From Thermoplasmata archaeon (GTDB lineage Archaea > Thermoplasmatota > Thermoplasmata > Lutacidiplasmatales > UBA184), in NCBI GenBank assembly GCA_021792485.1, contig JAJYUO010000020.1:1-11810 (forward strand): a stretch of DNA of 11,810 nt, given 5' to 3'. A program made the position numbers and the translations under genes. The notes beneath the pieces were generated by a model. It made no database searches. It saw nothing but the letters and a program-made list of their open reading frames with translations, and was not told the DNA's origin. This document shows positions 5,655-11,810 of the stretch, piece after piece (positions within the stretch are counted from its first letter, which is position 1; each line of letters begins with the position of its first letter).

Positions 5655-6104
5655 GCGTGATCGGGAAGAGCACGATCTGGCGTGGGGAGAGCCCCGTCTC
5701 CCGCAGACCCGTACGTCCTCACGCATTTTTGTCCCTCATGGGCGCGATCATCGTCGCAGTCGGTTCGGTTCAAAGCGCCCGTTGCCCCGTACGACCAATC
5801 GGTCGGTCTACCGGAAGCACGGCCGGCTGCGGGAGAATCATTTTCCGCAGGATCGATTGGCCCTGACGCGCCGAGCTACACCCGTCGAGCAGGTGCGCCG
5901 CTCGAGACATTGAAGCCGTGCGAGGGCGGCGGGACGATGCCTCGGTCATAACTTCAACGCCGCTTCCGTTAACCACCGATGCTCCCCACCGGGAGCACTC
6001 TCTCGCCGGAAACCGTTGCGGTGTTCTGCTTCGCGCCCCGGCCTCGGCGAAAGGAGCGCCGTTAGGCGAAATGGCCAAGTGCCACGGCCATTCCCGGCAC
6101 CGCT
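5655..6104. other. 450-bp intergenic region with hairpins, no convincing gene
   Basis: No frame on either strand shows recognisable protein features. It contains GGGAGA-GCCCCG-TCTCCC (5685-5702), followed 23 bp later by T5 (5726-5730), a possible terminator for the ACT-V4R gene. A 24-nt RNA-type hairpin lies at 5827-5850 (CTGCGGGAGA, loop ATCA, TTTTCCGCAG; 10 pairs including two G-T). The tRNA-end-like hairpin is at 5980-5997. The MFS start is at its right edge, and no clear TATA box for that gene is visible. Confidence 0.5.
5989..6007 (+). repeat. tRNA-Glu 3'-end-like sequence, copy 2
   Basis: CCGGGAGCACTCTCTCGCC differs from 4540-4558 at two positions. Just before it, TGCTCCC (5980-5986) can pair with GGGAGCA (5991-5997) across a 4-nt loop, so the site looks like a collapsed tRNA acceptor stem. 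It lies 1449 bp from copy 1. Confidence 0.5.
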
Positions 6105-7379
6105 TTGAAAGGCTCCTCGATTTCAGCGATCCACCGGTTGGACCGTCGCGTCTACCTGTTGGGCAGTGCCGGCCTGGTGCGGAGCATCGGTCGATCCGCG
6201 ACGTTCGTATTCCTGCCGCTCATCTTCGCGGAAGTCTACGGGCTACCGTACCTCGCGATCGGCGGGCTGATCGCTGCGATCGTCCCGGTCAGCATCATCT
6301 CGTTCCTTTCCGGCGGCTACTTCTCCGACCGGTTCGGCCGCCGTCCGTTCGCGGTCTATCCGAGCTTCGCGAGCACGGTCGTGCTGCTGTTCCTGTGGCA
6401 GTACCTGGACCACGGACTCGCGATCGTGGTCGGTCTCTGGGCGATCAACTCGTTTCTCGGAGGGCTCACCCGACCCGCGCAGAGCGCGATGATCGGCGAC
6501 GTGACACCGCCGGATCTTACGGTGACCGCGTTCGGCGTCCAACGGGTCTTCACGAACACGGGCTTTGCGATCTCCCCCGCGATCGGAGGGTTCCTGGCGG
6601 CGACCGTTGGCCTTCCGGCGCTCTTCCTGTTCGCGGCGATCACGTCCGTGATCGAGGGCACTCTGCTCCTCGTCTTGCTGCGCGAGACGTATCCGGGACA
6701 CCGGCCGACCCCCCGAGAGCGCGGAGAGGGAGTCGGTGCCCCGTTCCGGGATGTCCCGTTCGTCTGGTTACTCGTCGGCATGGTCGGGCTCGCGCTTGTG
6801 ATGAACCAGTTCAGCACCCCGCTGGCCCTCTTCCTCGGGTCGGTCCGATCGCTCCCGCTGACCGAGTTCGGGTTCATCTACTCGCTCAACGGCGTTCTCG
6901 TGGTGCTCCTGCAGTTGCCGATCAGCCGGTGGATCGAAGGTCGGCATCAGTACCTCGGCTGGCTCGCCGCCGGATCGATCACGTACGGCGCCTCGTTCCT
7001 GCTTTTCGATGCGGCGGGGTCGTTCGCCTTCTACCTTCTCGCGATGGGCGTCTTGACGATCGGCGAGGACATCGTCAGCCCGACGCAGCAGACGCTCGTC
7101 GCGCGGTTCGCCGGTCCGGAGCATCGGGGCAGCTACTTCGGGGCCTACAACGCCGCGACCAACGCGACGCGGGTGGTCGCCCCGGTCGTGGGCACCCTCC
7201 TGCTCGGCCTCGGTCCGTCGGGATCGACGTGGTTGTGGGGGGGAATGTTCGGCATATCGGTCGCGGTCGCCCTCGGGTTCCTCTACCTCCGGGGCCATGC
7301 GCGCCGTCGGATCGACTCCGCGGGTCCGCAGGGTCCCTCTCCCCTCCCGGCCGACCTGCTGCTCGCGGGCTCCGACTGA
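6105..7379 (+). CDS. Major facilitator superfamily transporter
   Basis: A 424-aa polytopic membrane protein with many hydrophobic helices. The MFS loop 2-3 signature is GGYFSDRFGRR (70-80), and GLTRPAQSAMIGDVTP corresponds to the helix 4-5 region typical of drug and sugar efflux-type MFS proteins. A central hydrophilic loop (about 195-212, RETYPGHRPTPRERGEG) separates the two six-helix halves. Substrate cannot be read from sequence; multidrug or metabolite efflux is a reasonable guess. The start is TTG 6105, the only standard-type start between the in-frame TAG at 6063 and the first helix. An ATG at 6071 is out of frame. No ribosome binding site is close. It stands alone, with non-coding DNA on both sides. 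Confidence 0.9.
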   Translation: MKGSSISAIHRLDRRVYLLGSAGLVRSIGRSATFVFLPLIFAEVYGLPYLAIGGLIAAIVPVSIISFLSGGYFSDRFGRRPFAVYPSFASTVVLLFLWQYLDHGLAIVVGLWAINSFLGGLTRPAQSAMIGDVTPPDLTVTAFGVQRVFTNTGFAISPAIGGFLAATVGLPALFLFAAITSVIEGTLLLVLLRETYPGHRPTPRERGEGVGAPFRDVPFVWLLVGMVGLALVMNQFSTPLALFLGSVRSLPLTEFGFIYSLNGVLVVLLQLPISRWIEGRHQYLGWLAAGSITYGASFLLFDAAGSFAFYLLAMGVLTIGEDIVSPTQQTLVARFAGPEHRGSYFGAYNAATNATRVVAPVVGTLLLGLGPSGSTWLWGGMFGISVAVALGFLYLRGHARRRIDSAGPQGPSPLPADLLLAGSD

Positions 7380-7390
7380 GCCGAATGGCC

Positions 7391-7443
7391 GACGAGGTTG
7401 CTCGTCCTTCCCCGGTCATCGCCGGATCGCGAGCGATCCGGCG
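7391..7443 (+). terminator. Tandem hairpins after the MFS gene
   Basis: GACGAG-GTTG-CTCGTC (7391-7406; 6-bp stem) is followed by CGCCGGATCG-CGAG-CGATCCGGCG (7420-7443; perfect 10-bp stem). Both are within 65 bp of the MFS stop. No T-tract follows, so a role in 3'-end formation or transcript stability is only a suggestion. Confidence 0.4.
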
Positions 7444-7693
7444 GCCCGGGGCCGCTGTCTGGCGCCATCGCTTTCGGGGCCTCGGCTCTCTTCCCTGGGC
7501 CAGTATTGCCGCCGCTGCGGAAACGCTCACCTTGTCCGCGCCGACTCTGCGAATCTTTCGTTCTCGCGGTCCCCGCGATCGCCGGGCCGTCGGAGGGCCG
7601 AGCGATATGGGTCCATCAGCAGCGGATTGGACCGGCCGAAGGCCCGCCCGGAAGATCCGGCCAAGCGTAGGGATGGACCTCCTTTGAAGAGGG

Positions 7694-7711
7694 TAGGTCC
7701 CGGGCGACCTA
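7694..7711. repeat. Inverted repeat beside the DUF1059 TATA box
   Basis: TAGGTC-CCGGGC-GACCTA is a perfect 6-bp inverted repeat. It runs into TAATAT (7710-7715), the likely TATA element, so a bound protein would overlap the BRE/TATA region. Confidence 0.45.
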
Positions 7712-7745
7712 ATATGGTGGCTTTCCCTCACCGATCGTGAGGGAA
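7709..7745 (+). promoter_or_regulatory. DUF1059 promoter with palindrome over start and RBS
   Basis: CTAATATGG supplies the TATA-like element, predicting transcription from about 7738. TTCCCTCAC-CGATC-GTGAGGGAA (7723-7745) is a perfect 9-bp inverted repeat that covers the predicted start site. It also contains GTGAGGG, the likely Shine-Dalgarno, a few bases before ATG 7748. If transcription starts at 7738 only the right arm is transcribed, which favours a DNA operator over an RNA switch. Confidence 0.45.
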
Positions 7746-7747
7746 CG

Positions 7748-7921
7748 ATGGCGAGCTTTCGGTGCGCCGACATCGGCATGAGCTGCGGTTTCGAAGTGAA
7801 AGGGGCGAAGGATGCGAACGAGGTCATGGAGATCGCGGCAGCCCACGCGAAGAACTCCCATGGCATCTCGAGCCCACCGCCTGACCTCGTCGCGAAGTTG
7901 AAGGCGGCCATCAAGGCGTAA
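7748..7921 (+). CDS. DUF1059 family small protein, 57 aa
   Basis: A short protein with the DUF1059 pattern: FRCADIGMSCGFEVKGAKDA (residues 4-23), then EIAAAHAKNSHGI and PPDLVAKLKAAIK. The CxDIGMxCGFEV block with its two Cys (6 and 13), the HAKxxHG segment (33-39) and the Pro-rich turn before a final helix are all present, and length is normal for the family. The biochemical role of DUF1059 proteins is not established; the Cys/His set suggests metal binding. The start is ATG 7748, with GTGAGGG just upstream. The gene is monocistronic, convergent with OsmC 129 bp away. The double inverted repeat in its promoter suggests tight regulation. Confidence 0.85.
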   Translation: MASFRCADIGMSCGFEVKGAKDANEVMEIAAAHAKNSHGISSPPPDLVAKLKAAIKA

Positions 7922-8050
7922 CCGCGCCGACGCGAGCGTCCGCATCCGCCTTGGCGCAGAGACGGAGTGCGGACTTCGGAAAGCCCTCACGCCTTCCTTC
8001 CTAGCGGACTCTCGGAGTACAGCCTGCCCGCGACGGCCCGTCGGCTCAGC

Positions 8051-8521
8051 TCACGCGGTCTTTGTTTGGCCCGGCGCCTCCCGCCAGGTCACGTCGACCG
8101 GAATCCCATGGCGGATGCTCTCCGTGACGATGCAGAAGTCTTCGAAAAGACTCTGGCATCGTTCGAACGGCGGGGCGGACCCATGCGGGATCGTCGGCGC
8201 GAGTTCGACCGTGATGTGCGCTAGCCGCCAGCGCCCTCGCTCGTTGCGCCGGATCTCGGCCCGGGCGGTCGCGTGCATCCCCTCCACCGACACGCGCGAT
8301 TTCGCGAGGCAGAAAAGAAGGCTCGAAGAGAGGCAGTGAGCGACCGCCGCAGCGACCAGTCGAGATGCGTTCGGCCCGGTCCCGCTCCCGAGAGGCGAGG
8401 GTTCGTCCAGGAATTCGGTGCTCGCACCCGGCAACCCCCAGCTCACCTCGAACCGATAGCCGTCGCGCCGAACCAGCTGCACGTCCACGGTCTGCGTTTC
8501 GTCACCCGAAGCGTCGGTCAT
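8051..8521 (-). CDS. OsmC-like family protein
   Basis: A 156-aa OsmC/Ohr-superfamily protein; relatives reduce organic or fatty-acid hydroperoxides with two cysteines. The likely peroxidatic Cys is C63 in AAAVAHCLSSSLLFC and the resolving Cys is C130 in DFCIVTESIRHGI, the equivalent of the family CPV motif; C71 and C122 are extra. The N-terminal beta sheet (VDVQLVRRDGYRFEVSW) and the acidic loop before GPNASRLV fit the fold. The ATG at 8521 is taken as start because the frame upstream is continuous but without domain features. CTTACATC near 8543-8551 on the minus strand lies about 26 bp upstream and may be its TATA box, consistent with a leaderless message. Which substrate it acts on, or whether it is an OsmC-like protein with another role, is open. 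Confidence 0.85.
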   Translation of the reverse strand: MTDASGDETQTVDVQLVRRDGYRFEVSWGLPGASTEFLDEPSPLGSGTGPNASRLVAAAVAHCLSSSLLFCLAKSRVSVEGMHATARAEIRRNERGRWRLAHITVELAPTIPHGSAPPFERCQSLFEDFCIVTESIRHGIPVDVTWREAPGQTKTA

Positions 8522-8935
8522 CGGTTTCCCGACGCCGACGTGAGATGTAAGAGGTTCGATAACACGAGCCGGTCGCGAACGGCGTCGGACCGGGTGAGGA
8601 CCGAGGATGGAGGGTGCGGCCACGGTGTTCCCGAGATGCGAGGCGCGTTCGGGCTGGGGAGGATGAGTGAGCGCGAGGAGGATCCGCCGAGCGAGGTCCG
8701 GGCAGACTCCGTCCCGGGTTCGGGACAGCATCCGAAAAGCGAGTACATGGCGTGCAGAACGCGGTGACCCGACCCGAGAGTCGGGGTCTAGCCAGGACCC
8801 CTTCCGGCTGGACCAGGGACCGTCAACCGGAGCGGTGCTCGTTGCTCGGCAGGTAGTTAAGGGGCGACTCCCGTAACGAAACAAGCCGCCGCGGGGTCTC
8901 GACCGGATGGGGCACGACCAGAGGCGCCTCGGATC
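8522..8935. other. 414-bp divergent intergenic region, no gene called
   Basis: It lies between divergent OsmC (-) and CBS (+) genes. It contains overlapping, mutually exclusive inverted repeats at 8766-8801 (GACCCGAC with GTCGGGGTC, or GGGGTC with GACCCC) and a TATA-like GTAGTTAA at 8853-8860. Frames on both strands are open by GC bias but show no protein features. Confidence 0.5.
8853..8860 (+). promoter_or_regulatory. Possible TATA box for the CBS-domain gene
   Basis: GTAGTTAA is the most AT-rich element upstream of ATG 8936. It predicts a start near 8883 and a leader of about 50 nt. Confidence 0.3.
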
Positions 8936-9745
8936 ATGATACGTAACGACCGGCCCATCCGGGAGGTTTGGCCCGCCGACCCCACGGCCAGCCTCCCGGA
9001 AGTCCGGGACGACATGCCTTCCGTGATCAGCGGGATTCTGCTGCAGGATCCGTCCGTCGATGCGCTCTCCGTGCGCGATGGAACAGCTCTCGGTCTGACC
9101 GGCGGGTACGATCTGCTTGCGAAGGTCGTGGAGACCTCGGATCTGCACCGGTTCCTGCTCGGCCGGATCTCCAACATACAACGGATCTCCTCGCCCGTCC
9201 CTGCCGATGCCCCCTTGGCGGCCCTTCTCGAGCGGTACGAGTCGACCGCGTTCGGACATGCCCTCGTTGCATTTCAACCGAAGCCAAGGATCGTCTCCGT
9301 GGTCGACGTGGTGCGACTGTATCGCCAGGGCAAGCTCGACTCGGGCCTGCGATTGCGAGACGTGGCGACGCGCCCTCTTCCCGCCGTTCCGCGTTCGATG
9401 CCTCTGAGCGAGGCGGCCCGGATCATGGTCGAGCACCGGGTCCGTCGACTCGAGGTCCTTGGCGAGCCTCGATCGATGATCACCGATCGGTCGCTCATCC
9501 GGGTGCTGTTCAGCGCCGAGATGCTGGAGTGGGCCCGCCGTCACTCGGGGCAGCTGCCCTCTCTTACGGTCGGAGCCCTCGAACTCCGCCCGGTCATCGA
9601 GCTCGACGCGGAAATGCGAATCCCGACGGCGACCTGGAAGTTCGACCCCGACGTCGGTGACGCGATCTCCTGCTCGGCCGGGCTCGTCACCCCGTGGGAC
9701 CTCGTGATGAAACCGTTCGTGCGAGGGGACCTCACCCTCCTATAG
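8936..9745 (+). CDS. CBS domain-containing protein
   Basis: A 269-aa soluble protein built from CBS modules, which bind adenosine nucleotides or related ligands and usually regulate a partner. Residues about 80-130 (ISSPVPADAPLAALLERY, then VSVVDVVRLYRQG) form one module. Residues about 138-195 (LRDVATRPLPAVPRSMPLSEAARIMVEHRVRRLEVL, then MITDRSLIRVLF) form the clearest one. The flanking regions 21-76 and 207-262 (LTVGALELRPVIELDAEMRI, then GLVTPWDLVMKPF) look like two more divergent units, suggesting a four-CBS arrangement. No catalytic or DNA-binding domain is fused. The start ATG 8936 is the only candidate after the in-frame TAA at 8858. It lies upstream of DtdA, separated by 112 bp; co-transcription is possible but not shown. 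Confidence 0.85.
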   Translation: MIRNDRPIREVWPADPTASLPEVRDDMPSVISGILLQDPSVDALSVRDGTALGLTGGYDLLAKVVETSDLHRFLLGRISNIQRISSPVPADAPLAALLERYESTAFGHALVAFQPKPRIVSVVDVVRLYRQGKLDSGLRLRDVATRPLPAVPRSMPLSEAARIMVEHRVRRLEVLGEPRSMITDRSLIRVLFSAEMLEWARRHSGQLPSLTVGALELRPVIELDAEMRIPTATWKFDPDVGDAISCSAGLVTPWDLVMKPFVRGDLTLL

Positions 9746-9857
9746 TCTCGCTACGGGGAGCCGCCGTCAGGCAGGGCCGTCCTTCGGTCGCTTCCGCCGC
9801 AGGAACGCGCGGAGGTTCTATCCGCTTGCACGGTGCCTAGACTTGGAACGGGATGCC

Positions 9858-10682
9858 ATGGAGATCGAGTACCTGGTGGTCGTGTCCGAAACCGATCCGG
9901 TCGCCGTCCGCGTGGCCGAGATGTGGGGTACCCGGCCGTCTCTCGGCGATCATGTGGACGGCGCGGCGATCCGCGCGTTGTCCTCCCGCGCCGGTCTATT
10001 GCGAAGACCGGGCATCCACATCCACGACGAGCACCTGGACGCACGTCTTCCGCCGTGGATGCGATCGCGCAAGATCCCGCTCGTCTTTCCTTCGATCCAC
10101 CGCAGCGAGCAGGGAATCGAATCGCTGACGGTGCACCCGCTCGGCAATCCCGGCCCCTCGGCCGATGTCGGGGGGCGCCCGGGAGTCCTCGTTCCTACCG
10201 ATCCCCGACGGATGGCCGACGCGCTGCGCCGCCTCCAGGAGGTCGCTCCGCGTCTCGGAGTTCCCGCGAGCTACGAGGCGACGCATCACGGCCCCGAGCT
10301 CGAGCAGCCGGCGTTCTTCGTCGAGATCGGCTACGGGGACCGCCCCGTCCCTCCCGAGGCCTCGGTTCGAGCCCTCGCCGAGATCCTGGGGGAACTGGCC
10401 GAGGATGCGAGCGATCATGTGGCGCTCGGCGTGGGGGGCGGACACTATGCCCCCCACTTCTCGGACCTCGCGCGGCGCCGGCACTGGGCGTTCGGCCACA
10501 TGCTGAGCCGGCACGCCCTCGCGACGATCGTCGCGGGAATCCCAGCGAGCGCCTACGCATTGACGCCCGGCGCGGAGGGGATCCTCTTCGCGCGAGCCCA
10601 CGACGGCGACCTGCCCGAATGGAAGGGGATCGGTCCGCGATTGCGCGACGGGTCCGCCCCAGCGCGAGGATCGTCGCCTTAG
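9858..10682 (+). CDS. dtdA: D-aminoacyl-tRNA deacylase DtdA (DTD2/GEK1 type)
   Basis: Hydrolyses D-amino acids mischarged onto tRNA; this is the archaeal and plant type of the enzyme. Diagnostic motifs are SIHRSEQGIESLTVHPLGNPG (residues 79-99 in part), the zinc-site-like EATHHGPELE (140-149), FFVEIG (153-158) and GVGGGHYAP (191-199). The length of 274 aa is normal. ATG 9858 is preferred because MEIEYLVVVSETDPVAVRVAE aligns with the usual beginning of the family. A TTG at 9843 would add five residues. TTCTATCC at 9816-9823 could be the TATA box. Its TAG stop overlaps the stop of the convergent downstream gene by 4 bp (TTAG at 10679-10682). Confidence 0.95.
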   Translation: MEIEYLVVVSETDPVAVRVAEMWGTRPSLGDHVDGAAIRALSSRAGLLRRPGIHIHDEHLDARLPPWMRSRKIPLVFPSIHRSEQGIESLTVHPLGNPGPSADVGGRPGVLVPTDPRRMADALRRLQEVAPRLGVPASYEATHHGPELEQPAFFVEIGYGDRPVPPEASVRALAEILGELAEDASDHVALGVGGGHYAPHFSDLARRRHWAFGHMLSRHALATIVAGIPASAYALTPGAEGILFARAHDGDLPEWKGIGPRLRDGSAPARGSSP

Positions 10683-11809
10683 ATCGCGCCGACCGCGACC
10701 GAGCACGACCGCTCGGGATCGAACCCTCGCTCCGCCGCGGAGCGGACGTCGGCCGGTCGGACGCGTCGCAGCACCGACGGCCATGTCGTCCAGAAGTTCC
10801 CGGGGAGCCGGTGGTAGGCGAGATCCACTGCGAGCTCGTGCGCGTCGAGGGTCGTCTCGAGCGAGAGGGGGATCTCTTTGATCGCGCTCTCCCGGATCAG
10901 GTCGAGCTCGACGCGGGACGGAGCGTGCTCCGCAAGCCGGGCGACCTCCTTCCGAAGCGCTGTCTGCGTCGGCCTCCAGTTCCTCGGTCCGCTGCCGGCG
11001 CCGACCGTCCAGAACCCTCCCCAGGACATACTCTCCAGTTCTCCTGAGGCATGGTAGGCCAGGCCCCGCTTCTCGCGAACGTTCTGGAACAGCCGGTTCA
11101 GGACCGGTCGTCCCCCGAGGATCTCGTGGGCGAGCGCCAAGGCGGGATCCTCCGGATCCGACCGAGGGAGAGACGGCCCCCCGATCTTCACCTCAACGTC
11201 CGTGAGCCCGGGGATCCGTACCTCGATCTCGGTGCTCCGAGGGCGGAGAGGAGGAAGGCGAACGGGATTCAGGCGCGCATGCCGGTCGAGGGACCGGAAC
11301 GCACGGGCGATGGCCGATCGGGCCCGGCTCGAGGGGAGGCCGGACGTCATCACGACCATCGCTTCGCTCGCCCCGTAGTGATCGCGATGGAACCGACGGA
11401 TCCGGGCCCGATCCAGCTTCTCGAGCGAGCGGGGGGAGCCGAGCCCGGTCTCGCGGTACGGGTGACCGTGCGGGAAGATCGCGCGGAGCAGCTCCCGCTC
11501 GGCCCGCTGATCCGGCTGCGAGCTCTCCCGCAACTGGCGTTCCCGCATCTCCCGCCGGACCTTTCCGATGGCGGGGCGGGGGAGCTGGTCGACTACAACT
11601 GCCTCGCGAGGGGCTGCGAAGGAAGAGAAGGCCTCCTTCACGATCTCACGCAGCTCGGCCAGCAGTGTCGCTGCCTCCACCTCTCCCGCAGTCACCACGT
11701 AGGCGGTCACCCTCTGTCCCCACTCGGGGTCTGGGCTGCCGACGACTGCTGCTGACACGACAGCCGGGTGACGCTCGAGCAGAGGCTCAACCACGGCCGG
11801 CCAGACGTT
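10679..11809 (-). CDS. Acyl-CoA synthetase C-terminal end fused to truncated M16 peptidase; 5' end outside window
   Basis: The frame is open to the window edge (begins NVWPA); the GTG at 11794 is internal. Counting from that GTG, residues 1-88 are the C-terminal domain of an AMP-forming acyl-CoA synthetase: VEPLLERHPAVVSAAVVGSPDPEWGQRV, then LPRPAIGKVRREMRE with the catalytic-type Lys78. From about residue 92 the sequence is an M16 zinc peptidase: HGHPYRETGLGSPRSLEKL (109-127), FHRDHYGASEAMVVMTSG, and the C-terminal domain with NVREKRGLAYHASG, carrying the R240/Y247 pair used by M16B proteins for substrate binding. The M16 zinc motif HxxEH and third ligand (normally about 100-140 residues further N-terminal) are absent. 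No stop or frame change separates the halves. It could be a true fusion by deletion, a dead hybrid, or an assembly join. The protein is unlikely to be an active protease alone. Confidence 0.8.
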   Translation of the reverse strand, partial: NVWPAVVEPLLERHPAVVSAAVVGSPDPEWGQRVTAYVVTAGEVEAATLLAELREIVKEAFSSFAAPREAVVVDQLPRPAIGKVRREMRERQLRESSQPDQRAERELLRAIFPHGHPYRETGLGSPRSLEKLDRARIRRFHRDHYGASEAMVVMTSGLPSSRARSAIARAFRSLDRHARLNPVRLPPLRPRSTEIEVRIPGLTDVEVKIGGPSLPRSDPEDPALALAHEILGGRPVLNRLFQNVREKRGLAYHASGELESMSWGGFWTVGAGSGPRNWRPTQTALRKEVARLAEHAPSRVELDLIRESAIKEIPLSLETTLDAHELAVDLAYHRLPGNFWTTWPSVLRRVRPADVRSAAERGFDPERSCSVAVGAI

Positions 11810-11810
11810 C

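Larger units (their letters stand above)
7380..7747. other. 368-bp intergenic region: hairpins and DUF1059 promoter
   Basis: No gene is supported. The left part holds two hairpins just after the MFS stop, and the right part holds the promoter and two inverted repeats of the DUF1059 gene, described separately. The middle (about 7450-7690) is GC-rich. A frame reading YCRRCGNAHL near 7504 was considered and not called because only one CxxC is present and the rest lacks structure. Confidence 0.5.

Noticed and set aside
5770..6078. 102-codon minus-strand frame between ACT-V4R and MFS
   Set aside because: No recognisable family, no ribosome binding site, and it crosses hairpins and the tRNA-like repeat; not supported as a gene.
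5918..7687. 589-codon open frame on the plus strand
   Set aside because: It is an out-of-frame shadow of the MFS gene, Arg/Pro/Gly-rich, without domains; the 6105 frame shows clear MFS motifs.
7297..7740. Frame containing YCRRCGNAHLVR, resembling half a zinc ribbon
   Set aside because: Only one CxxC, no second pair, start inside the MFS gene, and the rest is low-complexity; likely chance.
8522..9544. Long N-terminal extension of the OsmC frame
   Set aside because: It runs antisense through the CBS gene and non-coding DNA, has no domain content, and OsmC proteins are about 140-160 aa, matching a start at 8521.
1..11810. CRISPR arrays, transposases, toxin-antitoxin or defence systems
   Set aside because: No regularly spaced repeats, no transposase or nuclease motifs, and the RHH gene has no adjacent toxin-like partner.

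Overview
The window is a GC-rich, densely packed stretch of archaeal chromosome. Archaeal markers are an archaeal-type mevalonate kinase, initiation factor aIF5A with its hypusine-site loop, D-aminoacyl-tRNA deacylase DtdA, an archaeal YchF-like GTPase, a tRNA-Glu gene whose T-loop is interrupted by a bulge-helix-bulge intron, and TATA-like boxes close to start codons. The gene mix and high GC would fit an uncultured Thermoplasmatota-type euryarchaeon, but that placement is inference; only 'archaeon' is firm.

Layout, left to right. (1) 2-916 (+) is the 3' part of mevalonate kinase; its stop codon abuts the stop of the convergent YchF-like GTPase (917-2113, -). (2) Upstream of the GTPase on the minus strand are a PduO-type cob(I)alamin adenosyltransferase, an overlapping small Cys/His putative zinc protein, and a ribbon-helix-helix protein. 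This looks like one minus-strand transcription unit starting in an AT-rich island near 3290. (3) Divergent from it is the aIF5A gene, followed by a convergent gene of unknown function. (4) A tRNA-Glu(CTC) gene with a 28-nt intron in the T-loop comes next, then an ACT-V4R sensor-like protein and 450 bp of structured, apparently non-coding DNA. That DNA holds a partial copy of the tRNA 3' end. (5) An MFS transporter is followed by tandem hairpins, then a 57-codon DUF1059 protein whose promoter carries two inverted repeats. (6) An OsmC-like protein (-), a CBS-domain protein (+), and DtdA (+) follow. DtdA overlaps by 4 bp a convergent gene (-) that runs off the right edge. That last gene joins the C-terminal end of an AMP-forming acyl-CoA synthetase-like enzyme in frame to an M16 peptidase lacking its zinc-binding N-terminal part.

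Most genes are unrelated housekeeping or stress functions rather than one pathway: isoprenoid lipid synthesis, translation (aIF5A, tRNA-Glu, DtdA, YchF), cobalamin activation, peroxide defence (OsmC) and ligand sensing (ACT-V4R, CBS). No transposase, integrase, CRISPR array or obvious defence system is visible. The most unusual items are the T-loop intron of tRNA-Glu, the synthetase-M16 fusion, the tRNA-end repeat flanking the ACT-V4R region, and the out-of-frame overlap of the small zinc protein with the adenosyltransferase.
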